DNA of 64,000 bases from Halichoerus grypus (taxonomy: Eukaryota; Chordata; Mammalia; Carnivora; Phocidae). The notes below the pieces were generated by a model. That model had not been told where the DNA came from. It did no database searches and worked only from the letters and a program-made list of their open reading frames with translations. The position numbers and the translations under genes are program-made. Each line of letters opens with the position of its first letter. The first letter of the stretch is position 1. Positions 47,201 to 57,302 of this stretch are shown here, piece by piece. The stretch spans positions 15,518,775 to 15,582,774 of the forward strand of contig NC_135717.1 in assembly GCF_964656455.1 (NCBI RefSeq), in the 5' to 3' direction.

Positions 47201-50200
47201 ATTTACATTTCTGACATCTCAATTCATAATTATGTAAAGAATCACTGACATCCCTACTATTCTATTAAAAATATTGATAACAGGAAGTTTTTTCACAATA
47301 AAAATCTCAATTTTATACACCTTTAATGAAAACTCCAATATATCTTTATAGTATGGTCAGGTATACTATTATTTGATTTTCTCATTTCACATACATCAGC
47401 CGCTCATTGCCACAAAAAAAGAAACTACTTATCTCACATGGTATGATACTGTGAAAGTTTTAGATAGCACCTTGTAATTCCAACCAGAAAGTATGCCAGG
47501 GGTTTCAGTACAGGTGTACACACGGACATATACCACATTTAACATACCTCTGTTAAGACATCAGCAAGTTCAGCATGCACTTTAGTACGTAGAGATGTTC
47601 TGGCCACATCTATAAGTGTTTCCCTGTCCATTTCTTTGCTTACTTTGACTTGTTCCAAAAACTGAAGTGCCTTTTCCTTTGCAGCTTCAAATCCTTCTGT
47701 TATTATTCTGGGATGAAGACCCTGTTAACATACAATTACATAACCACCACTAACTGGAGTTCTTCAGTTAGATGAAAAAGTAAATTTTTAAAGCAATATT
47801 CTGGATCATTCATATGCTTTAATATAATGTGCTGATTTTTTGAATACATTTAAAAGGATAAATAGTCCTTTCAATGCAGAGGAAAAGAACAGACATTACT
47901 CTAGCACAGAATCAAAGCCAAGGGAACTATAAAGCACACTTGGGTGTTCACTGTGCAGACCACAAGGAATAATGCCCCAAACCTAAAACTGTACTCAGTA
48001 GGACCATTTATCTTTCCAATTCACATCATTTACTAACAAAAACAAACAGGGAGATGAAGGGTCCACTTTTTCTCTCTTCCCAAGAATTTCTTGGCACTGG
48101 ATTACTACTAAGGTTTGCTTTAACCTTCAAACTAACTCAGGGCTAAAAACGTTGTGTAATTCTTCTTTAAATTTACGTTTTAGTTGGCTTTCCTTATAAA
48201 TATGCCTAGTCCTGAATATCCTGTTTCTAGATCTCAACTATCAATCTGTTATAGACAGACATATATAAGTAATATGTGATGCAACTTGATTAAAAAAACC
48301 CTGCAGGCCAAGGAAGGTTCCTTAATCTGTCCAGGATCACAATAAACTTGTATTAAGACCAGGATATAGGCTCTGGTTCCCAGATTTAAGCCCCCTGCTC
48401 TTTACATTCTACCATATGGCCTTGCTACTATTAACACCTCAATTTACATAAATAAATTTCCTATATATATAAACTACCACGGAAACACAAGAATCATATA
48501 TACTTCAGAAATGTAGAGATCCGCCTGTTTCAGTAGCTCTCCAATGATTAGAACATTGGAAGTGGTACCATCACCAGTTATGTCATCTTGGGCTGTTGCT
48601 ACTTTGGCTATTAAGGAGGCTGTTGGGTGTTGAATTTGCTGAAAGTAGAAAAAGAAGAAAATTACTTAAGTTGAAATAGTCTAAGTATACCTTAAAATGT
48701 GTGAAGGGTCTCCTTAAGTGCATCTATTTGCATAAATTGCCCAAGTGTTCAGCTACATGCCATACTGATTTAAAACTCACCATTAACTATTTTGTACATC
48801 CATCTATGGTAACCCAAACATTTTCACATTTAGATTTGAGAAGATTATCTCCACTCTACTGATGAGGAAATCTGAGGCCCAGTTAAGTTTTACTGAAGAT
48901 GACAGAGTTAACTGTAAGAAATAATTTCAAATCCATGCAAGCTTCTTTAGGACTCTTGTGAGAATAAACCAGGTTCCTTCTAAAATTAAACCTCACCAGC
49001 CTCCAGTATTACTTGGATTGAACAAAAAATTAAAAAGACCTTTTAACAAAGATCATCAGTGAATGCTAAATCGCTGAAAAGTTCTGTAAAAACAGGATAT
49101 TCATTATGTCTCCAGTATCACCCATAGATTCTTAATTACAAAGGATGCAAACAATGCTCCTGAACTGCTTTTGGTTTTTAAGTCTCCTTATTCTCCTGTA
49201 ATCTAGAACAGTTTCCCAGCCTTTTGTTTTTGGGGACACTGACAGTTTTAAGAATCTAGGCCAGAGGGACGCCTGGGTGGCTCAGTTGGTTAAGCTTCTG
49301 GCTCTTACTTCAGGGTCCTGAGTTCAAGCCCAGCCTTGGGCTCCAAAAACAAAAAAACCCCCCTAAATGTTATTCTGAACTCAAAACACAGGCAAATCAT
49401 TTCCTTTTCTTGGATTTTAAGTGCTAGATTTTGGAAACTTAGGGATGAGTAAAACAATTGCTCCTCTCAATAGTCTCACACTCTTGGTCAGTGGGACTTT
49501 AACAATAGTAAAGCAAAGAGTTTTATCTCCCCTTCAGTTGGAGGTGGAAAGATATGTTGACAGAAATCCACGTTTTAAAAAGAGAAAAAGTATAACCATT
49601 TTTGCGCTTACCTAACTATGTCAATCGCTTAGTTTTTCAGATTTTAATAGAGTTAATTTTAATAACTACAATCCTTTAACCAAGGACTTACATGGCAAGA
49701 ATAAGGATTCAAAAATAAGTAATCAGATTCCAGGGCTCCTCCCGGCATCGTACTGTCAGTACTATTACTGACTGCATTCCTTTTCTATTTCCTCCATTGT
49801 CTGAAAGACCTGCTGAGAGCTGACTCATTTCTCCTATCTTGAATATGAACATTAAAAATCTCACTGCGAATCACATGCAATACGGAAAACCAAGACATTT
49901 TCGACCTAATATAGCAGCCTCTCACCATTTCATGAAGCAGCACATTGCCATCTTTAGTAAGCTTGATGTCTCCAGCACCAGAAACAAGCCTGTTCAACGG
50001 GCACAAATGAATCACAGTGTGACTTTTTCCATGGAGACCTAACTGAGAGTCCCATTACTATCGGGCTTTACCCAGATCCTAAGGACCTGGGGCCACGCGG
50101 CTGGTTCTCCCCACCCGGTAACAGGAATGGTGCAGTGCCCACCCCCTCCCTTCAGAGAAACAGCCTGCCCAACTCTCAGTTAGGGTCCCAGGGCGCAGGG

Positions 50201-50536
50201 GCGAGCCGCGCACGCGGGCAGCTTTGTTCTCCGCAGAGATGGCATCGATTACAAGAGGAAACGGCCGGGGCAGGAAACAGGAGCGACCCGGGAGTCTGCG
50301 GGTAGGTAGGGCCGCAGCGACGAGCGCAGAGGCCCGGGGGCGCCAGGCCCGTGATGGCGCTAGGTACCCTCCCCGCCAGCCCCGCCAGCCCCGCCTTACA
50401 TCTTCATGGTGCCCTTAGGCCCCAAGTTGGTCCTCAGCACGTCCTGCAGGCCCCGGGCCGCGCTGATGTTCACCGCCAGCGCCGCCTGGGCTCGGGCCAC
50501 CTCGGCCTTGGGGTTCAGGGTCTTCACGGCCGCCAT
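41213..50536 (-). CDS. CCT6A: T-complex protein 1 subunit zeta (CCT chaperonin)
   Basis: Spliced minus-strand CDS of 531 aa, equal to human; 14 exons 5' to 3': 50400-50536, 49926-49989, 48504-48638, 47548-47721, 46940-47043, 46221-46331, 45779-45938, 45615-45697, 44357-44453, 43879-44026, 43337-43470, 42524-42626, 41558-41630, 41213-41285. It is one of eight paralogous subunits of the cytosolic TRiC/CCT ring, which folds actin, tubulin and many WD-repeat proteins using ATP. Group II chaperonin signatures are intact: [12 protein letters not shown] and [12 protein letters not shown] in the N-terminal equatorial domain, GDGTT (residues 89-93) at the nucleotide site, GAGAVE (410-415), and the C-terminal ATP-contact Asp in GIWDNY (D496). 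The apical domain spans exons 5 to 9. All introns are GT..AG and phases agree, so this is the parent gene, not one of the known CCT6 pseudogenes. Exon 3 uses a GTATAT donor. Confidence 0.97.
42726..42919 (+). mobile_element. Can-SINE in CCT6A intron 11
   Basis: Head gggcgcctgggtggctaagt, tail caaataaataaataaaatc plus poly-A. Antisense to CCT6A. Confidence 0.95.
44670..44868 (-). mobile_element. Can-SINE in CCT6A intron 8
   Basis: caagattttatttatttatttgacag, then gagccacccaggcgccc. The flank taacccac occurs on both sides. Same strand as CCT6A. Confidence 0.94.
44990..45530 (+). mobile_element. L1 3' end fragment in CCT6A intron 8
   Basis: Sense L1 3' text on + (caatgttcacagcagcattattcac, acaatggaatattattcatc, gctaagtgaaataagccag, ttgtacatttgaaaa). 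Antisense to CCT6A, and it ends only about 85 bases from the exon 8 donor at 45614. Confidence 0.85.
49269..49362 (+). mobile_element. Short tRNA-derived SINE in CCT6A intron 2
   Basis: Head gacgcctgggtggctcagttgg, then cttgggctccaaaaac. The short form without a CT body; antisense to CCT6A. Confidence 0.8.
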
Positions 50537-51010
50537 AGCTAACCAGCACAGGAAGAGGAGGAGAGCCGGCGTGCGAAGGGCCCAGTGCCCGCTCAGCGTG
50601 GCCAGGAGGCGTTCGCTGCCCGGGTCTTCTGGAAAAGTCGGGCGCGTCCGGCCCGCCCCCAGCGTGCCCGCGCGCCGCTACCATTGGGCCGCAGGTCGGC
50701 CCGCGCCGCTCATTGGGTCGCGGCGCCTACGGTCCCGCCCCTCGCGGCCGGCCCCGGCGCCATTGCGCACAGGAGGGCACTGTTCCGGGGCAGTAAGGGT
50801 TCGCGGTGGTCCGGTGTCGCCGCCAGCCGCGCCCCAGCTTTGCAGACCGGGGACCTGAGGACGGAGGCGGGGCCTGTGGGCCGCGCGCGTCCGGGCGTGA
50901 CTGCAGAGCGGGCCGCTCTCTCCTGGAGGTCTCTGGCCGCAGGTGTAGGGTGGGCTTCCTCTTTCCCCCCTCGCGCGGTTTGCCCTGCTTCCTCCCCTCG
51001 CTTCTTTCCT
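50150..51010. promoter_or_regulatory. CCT6A CpG island, probable bidirectional promoter with PSPH
   Basis: CpG island around the CCT6A ATG. Two inverted CCAAT boxes (ATTGG at 50683-50687 and 50712-50716) read as CCAAT on the CCT6A strand, 147 and 176 bases upstream of its ATG. GC-box-like gggcgcg and cccgcccc runs are present and there is no TATA. In human, PSPH starts head-to-head with CCT6A a short distance away, so the + strand of this island is expected to begin PSPH. Confidence 0.75.
50770..50940 (+). other. PSPH: Candidate untranslated first exon of PSPH
   Basis: Inferred from synteny only. PSPH (phosphoserine phosphatase, last step of serine synthesis) lies divergently beside CCT6A in human and has 5' untranslated exons. 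A plausible donor CAG|gtgtag follows ggccgcag near 50941. No PSPH coding exon with its DVDST active-site motif is visible on + up to 64000, so only the 5' end and a long intron would be in this window. Confidence 0.35.
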
Positions 51011-51265
51011 CCCTGTCACCAGCGTCTTCTTGACTCTCTGCTGTGTGCTTAGAGGGGTTCTCGGTGCTGCGGGGATACAGAAGGGAATCTGATAAGGGCT
51101 GCTCGCCCAGTATTGTAGGTGTTTTCAGTTTAGGGGAGATGAATGCAAGGTAGAAAGTGCTCGATGCCTTTTTAGCAAGCTACAGGATCTGTGTGTTGGC
51201 GGCTGAGGAGAAGCTGGTCAGCCCACCCTTCCCGCTCAGGACACACTGCTCTCAAGGCAGGTTTT

Positions 51266-51451
51266 ATTTATTTATTTATTTATTTTTAACAATTTTATTT
51301 ATTTATTTGTCAGAGAGAGAGAGCACAGGCAGAGGGAGTAGCGAGCTCCCTGCTGAGCAGGGAGCCCCATGAGGGACTGGATTCCAGGGCCCTGGGATCA
51401 TGACCTGAGCCGAAAGCAGATGCTTAACTGACTGAGCCACCCAGGCGTCCC
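51266..51451 (-). mobile_element. Can-SINE
   Basis: aattttatttatttatttgtcag, then gagccacccaggcgtccc. Flanks ggcaggtttta and cagcaggtttta. Confidence 0.93.
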
Positions 51452-54400
51452 TCAGCAGGTTTTAAATCTCAGATGATTGAGTAGTAGTCTCCTTCTTAAG
51501 ACAAAATTCCGAAAGATGTCTGTAGTTATTTTCTAGTATCCCGTATTCACCCCCTCATTAGATATACAAGATAACGCCTGGTATTTCATTTTTATAATAA
51601 CAAAAATTGTTAGAATTCAAAGGTGCCAAAGGGTATATGGTGAAAAGTACGTCCTTGTCCCTCTAGTTCAACTTCCTTCAGACAAGCATAATCACCCTTA
51701 GATGCTCTGAATTTCCCAGATGCTTTCTGAATTTATAAATATGTATATGGATATAAGCATTTTTCCCACACAAAATGTCGATTTATGATACACACTGTTG
51801 GGTGTATTATACTTAAAGTAGCTTGGCGATTGTACCATATCAATATGAATAGGGATTCCTCATTCTTATTAACAGCTGCATGATATTCTTTGTAAGAGTG
51901 ACAAAATTAATTAGTCATTCACTGGTTGATATTTAGGTTGTTCCCAATCTTTTGCTATTGAAGTTGCAGTGAATACCCTGGTATATAATGCTTTTAAGTG
52001 GCTTTGTATATTTGAGAATCGAAAGCACATATATAAGTTTGAGTAATAGCATTACACAGGAGACTTGTGCTTACCTTATTTGGTAAGTATGCATATTTAT
52101 TTACTGTTACAGATGTAAGGGGAGACATGAGCAGAGATGAAGATTGTGGAACTTTCAGGCATGTGCTTGCAGGTGGAGAAAGGGGGAGTGGATCTCCTGA
52201 GGTACACGATTTAAAGGGGGCACCATAAAACTCAGTAATTGAGATCAATAATATTTTAATGCAGTATTTTTTAAAAAATCAAAATTAATGCAAGAAATCC
52301 ACAATGAATGGAATTTTAATTAGGCATCTCTACTAACATCACACCAAAGTCTCAGCAAAGCAGAAAGAGCCACATGATCCCTGTAGAGGCAGTCTGTTTG
52401 CATATATCATTCTACTGGTCTCCGTTACCACACTTTCAAGCAAATTAATTGTTTTCATTATATGATGCAAAAGAGTGTAGCAAGGGAGTGTTGTCTATAT
52501 GGTAATGTATGTATAGAGTGGGAAGACTTCAGAATGTCTTTGGAGAATTTCACACAAAAGGTCATGTTCTGGGAGCAGATCCATTTCAATCCATGATTGA
52601 AAAAAATGACGTGGTAGCAGATGTTTAGCCATTTGATTCAGGAGGGATTTCAATAAAGAATAAAATTTTGAGGAATGAACCCTAATGAGGCAAGGTGGTA
52701 TATTAGAAAGAATCCTAGAATCAAACAATTTGAGTTTGAATTCTAGATTTGCAATGTTTACCACTAGGTGAACTTGGACAACTTATTTAACTTTTTTGAC
52801 TATTTCCTAATATATAAAGTAGGGGTAAATGACATCTTAGAGAAAATTAAATGAGATTGCATGTGTAACATGCTTTGTATTGTGCCTGACATGGAAGGTG
52901 TGAAGTAATTGCCACTTTTGCGTTCATATGGTGTAATTAAGGCATATAATTCTTTTTTTTTTAGCTATATAATTCTTATAGCACCTTCACATGTAGTGTT
53001 TCATTTGATCCTAATATGAATCCTTTGAAATTTAATAGGTCAGGTATAATCAAACCGGTTTCATAAATGATTAAATCAACACAGAGAAAGGTTAAATGAC
53101 CAACAGGGTCATGCTGTGTTGTATGAGGAGAGGGCCAAAAACCTAGGTTTCACCCTTGACTTCTCCCTTTGCCCCAGCCCCCCACATCCCCTTACTCCCT
53201 GAACACTTTCACTTTCTAGATATATCCATCTCCACTTACACCACTCACGTTTAGGCCATGATGATTTCTTACTTGTACAACTACTCTAGTGCCCTAAGTA
53301 ATTGTTCTGCCTTATTCCCCATGTTACTACTGGAGCAACCTATCAAAAGTAGATCTACAAGCCACAGCTCTGCTTATAATCCCTGTTATCCTCAAGACCT
53401 TAGACTGAAATATAAATGCCTTAATTTGCTTCCAGAATCAACTACATCTTGTGCCTACCTCTCTGGGTTAAAACCCTTTTCTCTCTCTCTTTCTGTCACT
53501 CACTCCATGCTCTGGTCATTCTGAATTTTTCAGTGCTTGGAACATTCTACCTGCCTTTCTTCAGCCTGAACCACTCTTCAGGGACCACTTCTCTCCTCTC
53601 CTCATTCTTATCCCCATTCCCATCCAGTGGGTATAGAAATAAATAAAACCCCTAATCCTCAAGAAAGCACATGGCCTAGTTATGGAGATAAACTTGTAAA
53701 CAGGTAAATGACCATAAAGTGTAGGATGTAATAGTTCAGAGATAAATGAAGTACAATGAGCACAAAGGTATTAGCTTTGAGCACCAAGGAAGGTTTCTTA
53801 GAGATGAGGGTAATGGGATTTTGAAAGATAGATAGATCCTTTTTGGAAGAAAAGGGCTTAGGAGAGTGATTCCAGACAGCAACAGTGAAAGGACCTGGCA
53901 TGCCCATTGAAAGGTGGATACTTAGGATGGAGGGAAGAAGGTTGCAAGAGACAAATCTGGAGAAGTAGCATTTCCTGACTGTCATGTCCTGGTTAAGACA
54001 TCTGGGCCAGCAGTGGGAACCCAACAAACTAGTGATGAAAATTACTCTGGAGGTGGAATGGAGGATGAACTAAGGGAGAAGACGAAGGATAGGGCATTCA
54101 GAAAGAAGGATGTTGAAAAGTCCACGCAGAAGGTGATGAAGGCATATTTAATGACATAAAGAGGTGTTCTTGATAAGAGGGAAAAACGTTTTAAGTGGTA
54201 TAAATTATATGTTCTCATTTTTGTAACCACTCCCCATGTATCTATAGCAAAATAAGGGTATGCATCAAAATATTAATATATTAAAAAATTCAGAATATTT
54301 TTATTTTTGCAAACCTCCCCAAATTTATGTATCCACAGAAGGGAGATGCAGAAGTATATACATGAAAATATAAAATATACAAAGTATGTCCAGTGTCTTA
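51452..54400. other. Presumed PSPH intron: old L1, MIR and L2 remnants
   Basis: No gene supported. About 51700-52000 is antisense old L1 (ggttgatatttaggttgttcccaatc). About 52690-52920 is MIR (aaacaatttgagtttgaattc, gtgaacttggacaac). About 53140-53600 is L2-like pyrimidine-rich DNA. Open frames here are short and show no family resemblance. Confidence 0.45.
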
Positions 54401-54420
54401 TTTTTATTAAGTCCCCCAAG

Positions 54421-54520
54421 TGTATGTGTATGTGTGTGTGTGTATATATATATGTATATATATATACATAATATATATGTGTATATATATATATACATAC
54501 ACATATGTATATATATCAAT
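54421..54520. repeat. TG/TA microsatellite
   Basis: A gtgtgtgtgtgta run passes into mixed tatata, tatg and tacacata units, largely self-complementary. Apparent reading frames over it on both strands (Tyr/Ile repeats) are artefacts. Confidence 0.9.
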
Positions 54521-54619
54521 AAAGAACCAAAAGAATATACATCAACATGTTTAACATTTTGTTTCTATGTTTGCCAATCTTATAGGTGAAAAATGGTATC
54601 TTAAAAGTTTTGTTTATTG

Positions 54620-54900
54620 AGAGTGAAGGTGAGCATATATCTTATATATCTTTGTAGTTCTGTTTCTGTGAACTGTCTATTCATGTCTTTTGTCTGTTTT
54701 CCTGTTTGGTTTCTTGTGGATTTGTAGGAGCTCTTATGTTTTCTGTGTTGCAATTAACTTGTCTCAATACTGTTTGTACAGTATTTTGTATTTATGTCTT
54801 TTTTCCAATTAAAAGTTTAAAAAATTATTTTCATGTAGTCAGATGTATTTTTTTTCCCCCTTTTATGGGCACTTGGATTTTGTGCTATACTGTGTAAGAC
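54620..54900 (-). repeat. Old antisense L1 fragment
   Basis: tgtctattcatgtcttttgtctg followed by gatttgtaggagctctta, an antisense L1 ORF2 3' end phrase. Decayed. Confidence 0.55.
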
Positions 54901-54928
54901 AGGCCTTATGCTCTTAAAAAGTATTCTT

Positions 54929-55130
54929 GGGCGCCTGGGTGGCTCAGTCGTTAGGCGTCTGCCTTCGGCTCAGGTCATGATCCCAGGGTCCTGGGATCGA
55001 GTCCCACATCAGGCTCCCTCCTCGAGGGGAAGCCTGTTTCTTCCTCTCCCACCCCTCTACTTGTGCTCCTGCTCTCACTATCTCTCTTCTCTGTCAAATA
55101 AATAAATAAAATCTTTAAAAAAAAAAAAAA
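54929..55130 (+). mobile_element. Can-SINE
   Basis: Head gggcgcctgggtggctcagt, tail caaataaataaataaaatc plus poly-A. Target-site duplication aaaaagtattctt on both sides. Confidence 0.95.
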
Positions 55131-55599
55131 GTATTCTTAAAGTTCTCCCATGTTTTCATTTGTATTTTTAAGGTTTTAGTTTTCATTTTAACCCTTGATT
55201 CATTTGAAATTTATTTCAGTAAGGAATGTGATAAGAATCTGTTGTATTATGAAAATATGTATTTGGTCTTTGTCCCTGGTTCCTGGCACAGAACTCCTTA
55301 ACCATTTCTGAGTGATGGGAGTATCTATTGTTATCCATAACCATCCCCTTTAGAATACACCTGAGTCTTTGCTAATGATGTGAGTTGAGGTGGGAACCCT
55401 AGATAGCCTCAGGATGGGGACTGGTCACTAGAAAGACCAAACACAGTGATTAGAGGGTGGGGACTCTCAGTCCCATTCCCCCATCCTCTGGGGGAGTGGA
55501 GGTGGGCAGCAGATAGGTTATAAAAATGATTGAATAACCAGGGTGGGTAAACACATTGATACAGTGGTAGGGTGGTGTACCTAGAGGGCTTGGAAGCTC

Positions 55600-55960
55600 T
55601 GCTCCTTCCTCAGTACCTGGTCTTGTGCGTTTCTTCCATTTGGTTTCTTTCTGAGTCGAGTCTCAAAAATTTTCAAACCTGAGGAAGGAATTGTGGGAAC
55701 CCCCAAATTTGCAGCCAAGTCAGACAGAAATGGAGGTAGCATGTAGGCCTGGAACTTGTAACTGGTGTCTGAAGTGGAGGCAGTCTGGGACTGAGCCCTT
55801 CACTGCAGGTCTGTGCTAATTCCAGGTAGAATTAGAACTGAATTGAGTTGTTGGACACCCAGTTGGTGTTGGAGAATCGAGGAAGTTGGTGTCTGAGGAC
55901 TGAATTGGTTATTGGTGTTTGGAAAGAGCTCACACAGAATCCAGTTTTATTTTCTTCCAG
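55600..55960. repeat. Unclassified interspersed repeat
   Basis: Text such as ttgtgggaacccccaaatttgc, ctgaagtggaggcagtctggg, ggacacccagttggtgttggag is of a kind seen repeatedly in mammalian introns, but I could not name the family. Non-coding. Confidence 0.4.
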
Positions 55961-56844
55961 AATAAGTCACATTTTCCACCATTAATATGTAATGCAGTTA
56001 TTAGCATATGCTACGTTCTCATATGTATCTGGACCCACTTTGGACTATATTCATAGCTAAGTCCATACAAGTAGCAACACCATATTTTATTTACTATAGT
56101 TTTACAATATGTTTCAAAATTTGGTAGAGCTGGATCCTCTTCATCAGTCTTTCTTCAGAAATTTTCTGGCTATTTTGCATGTTTGTTTTTCCTAAATGAA
56201 GTATAGAATTATCTAGTTCTGAAAAATCTGTTCTTTTGACCTATGCTTTCAAAAATAAGCATGTATTACTTTTTTAATAAAACACATGTTTTATATGTGG
56301 GATATTCAAATTAAAGCAGTGGACATACAGATACCAAAAGGCCAGGGACTACAGGCATTCTTGAGGTAAAATTGACAGAATTTTGAAACATGTACTACAT
56401 GGTTACCATTTCTAGTCTAGGAGTCTGAAGAGGTCAAAGAAATCCCAGAAGTGGGGCAGGTTTAGAATGGGTAGGTAGACTAATAGTATTGATTTGGGGT
56501 AATATTTTTCTGTTATTGGCCATTCATTCTTTGAGTGTACTTTGTGGCAGAGTACTATGCTTGGGGTAAACATGCACATGAAAAGAGAAGGCTCTTTCCT
56601 TTAGAGCCTTCCTAGTCTATTAGACAAACATACAGTAGGACACACAATATATACGATGTACTGGACAGCTATAATGGTATATTCTGAGTGCCATGCTACC
56701 AGGGAAGACTTCCCAAGGCAAATCTTTTTTAAAAAACTATTAAAAATATATATTTACTTATTACAAAGATAATACATGATAATCATAGAAAAAGTAGCAA
56801 AAACAAATTTTTAAATAAATTCACAAACTCCCCTCAGAACCATT

Positions 56845-57282
56845 TGTGATGGTTAATTTTATGTGTCAGCTTGTCTGGGCCACGTTGGTTCCCAGATATT
56901 TGGTCAAATATTATGCTGAAACTTTCGTGAAGGTGTTTTTTGGATAAGAGATTAACAATTTAAATTGGTGGACTTTGAGTAAAGCAGGTTATTCTACATA
57001 ATATGGGTGGGCCTCATTCAATCAGTTGAAGGCCTTAATAGAATAAAGATTGACCTCCCTATAACAAGAAGGAATTCTGCCAGCAGACTGCCTTTGGATG
57101 CAAAGTGCAACTCTTTCTATGCTGCAGGTTTTGGATTTACCAAGCCTCCACAATCACATGAGCCAATTCCTTAAAATAAATTTCTTTCAATCTCTCAACA
57201 GTAGATAATGCCCTCACTATAGATGGATATATAGATGTATACACATCCTGTTGGTTCTGTTTGGAGAATCCTAACTAATACA
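56845..57282 (+). mobile_element. 5' LTR of an ERV-L type element (MLT2-like)
   Basis: About 438 bp, starting TGTGATGGTTAATTTTATGT and ending CTAACTAATACA, with the internal phrases gggtgggcctcattcaatca and gagccaattccttaaaataaa. It is followed after five bases by a leucine-type primer binding site. Confidence 0.7.
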
Positions 57283-57287
57283 GATTT

Positions 57288-57302
57288 TGATACTAAGAGT
57301 GG
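57288..57302 (+). other. ERV-L primer binding site, leucine-tRNA type
   Basis: TGATACTAAGAGTGG resembles the tRNA-Leu complement TGGTACCAGGAGTGG at 12 of 15 positions, as expected for ERV-L. Confidence 0.65.

Noticed and set aside
50585..51052. 155-residue + strand frame and opposing frames in the CCT6A CpG island
   Set aside because: Low-complexity Arg/Ala/Pro translation of GC-rich promoter DNA with no conserved motif.
54325..54589. Tyr/Ile-repeat proteins over the microsatellite
   Set aside because: Translation of a TG/TA dinucleotide repeat on both strands.
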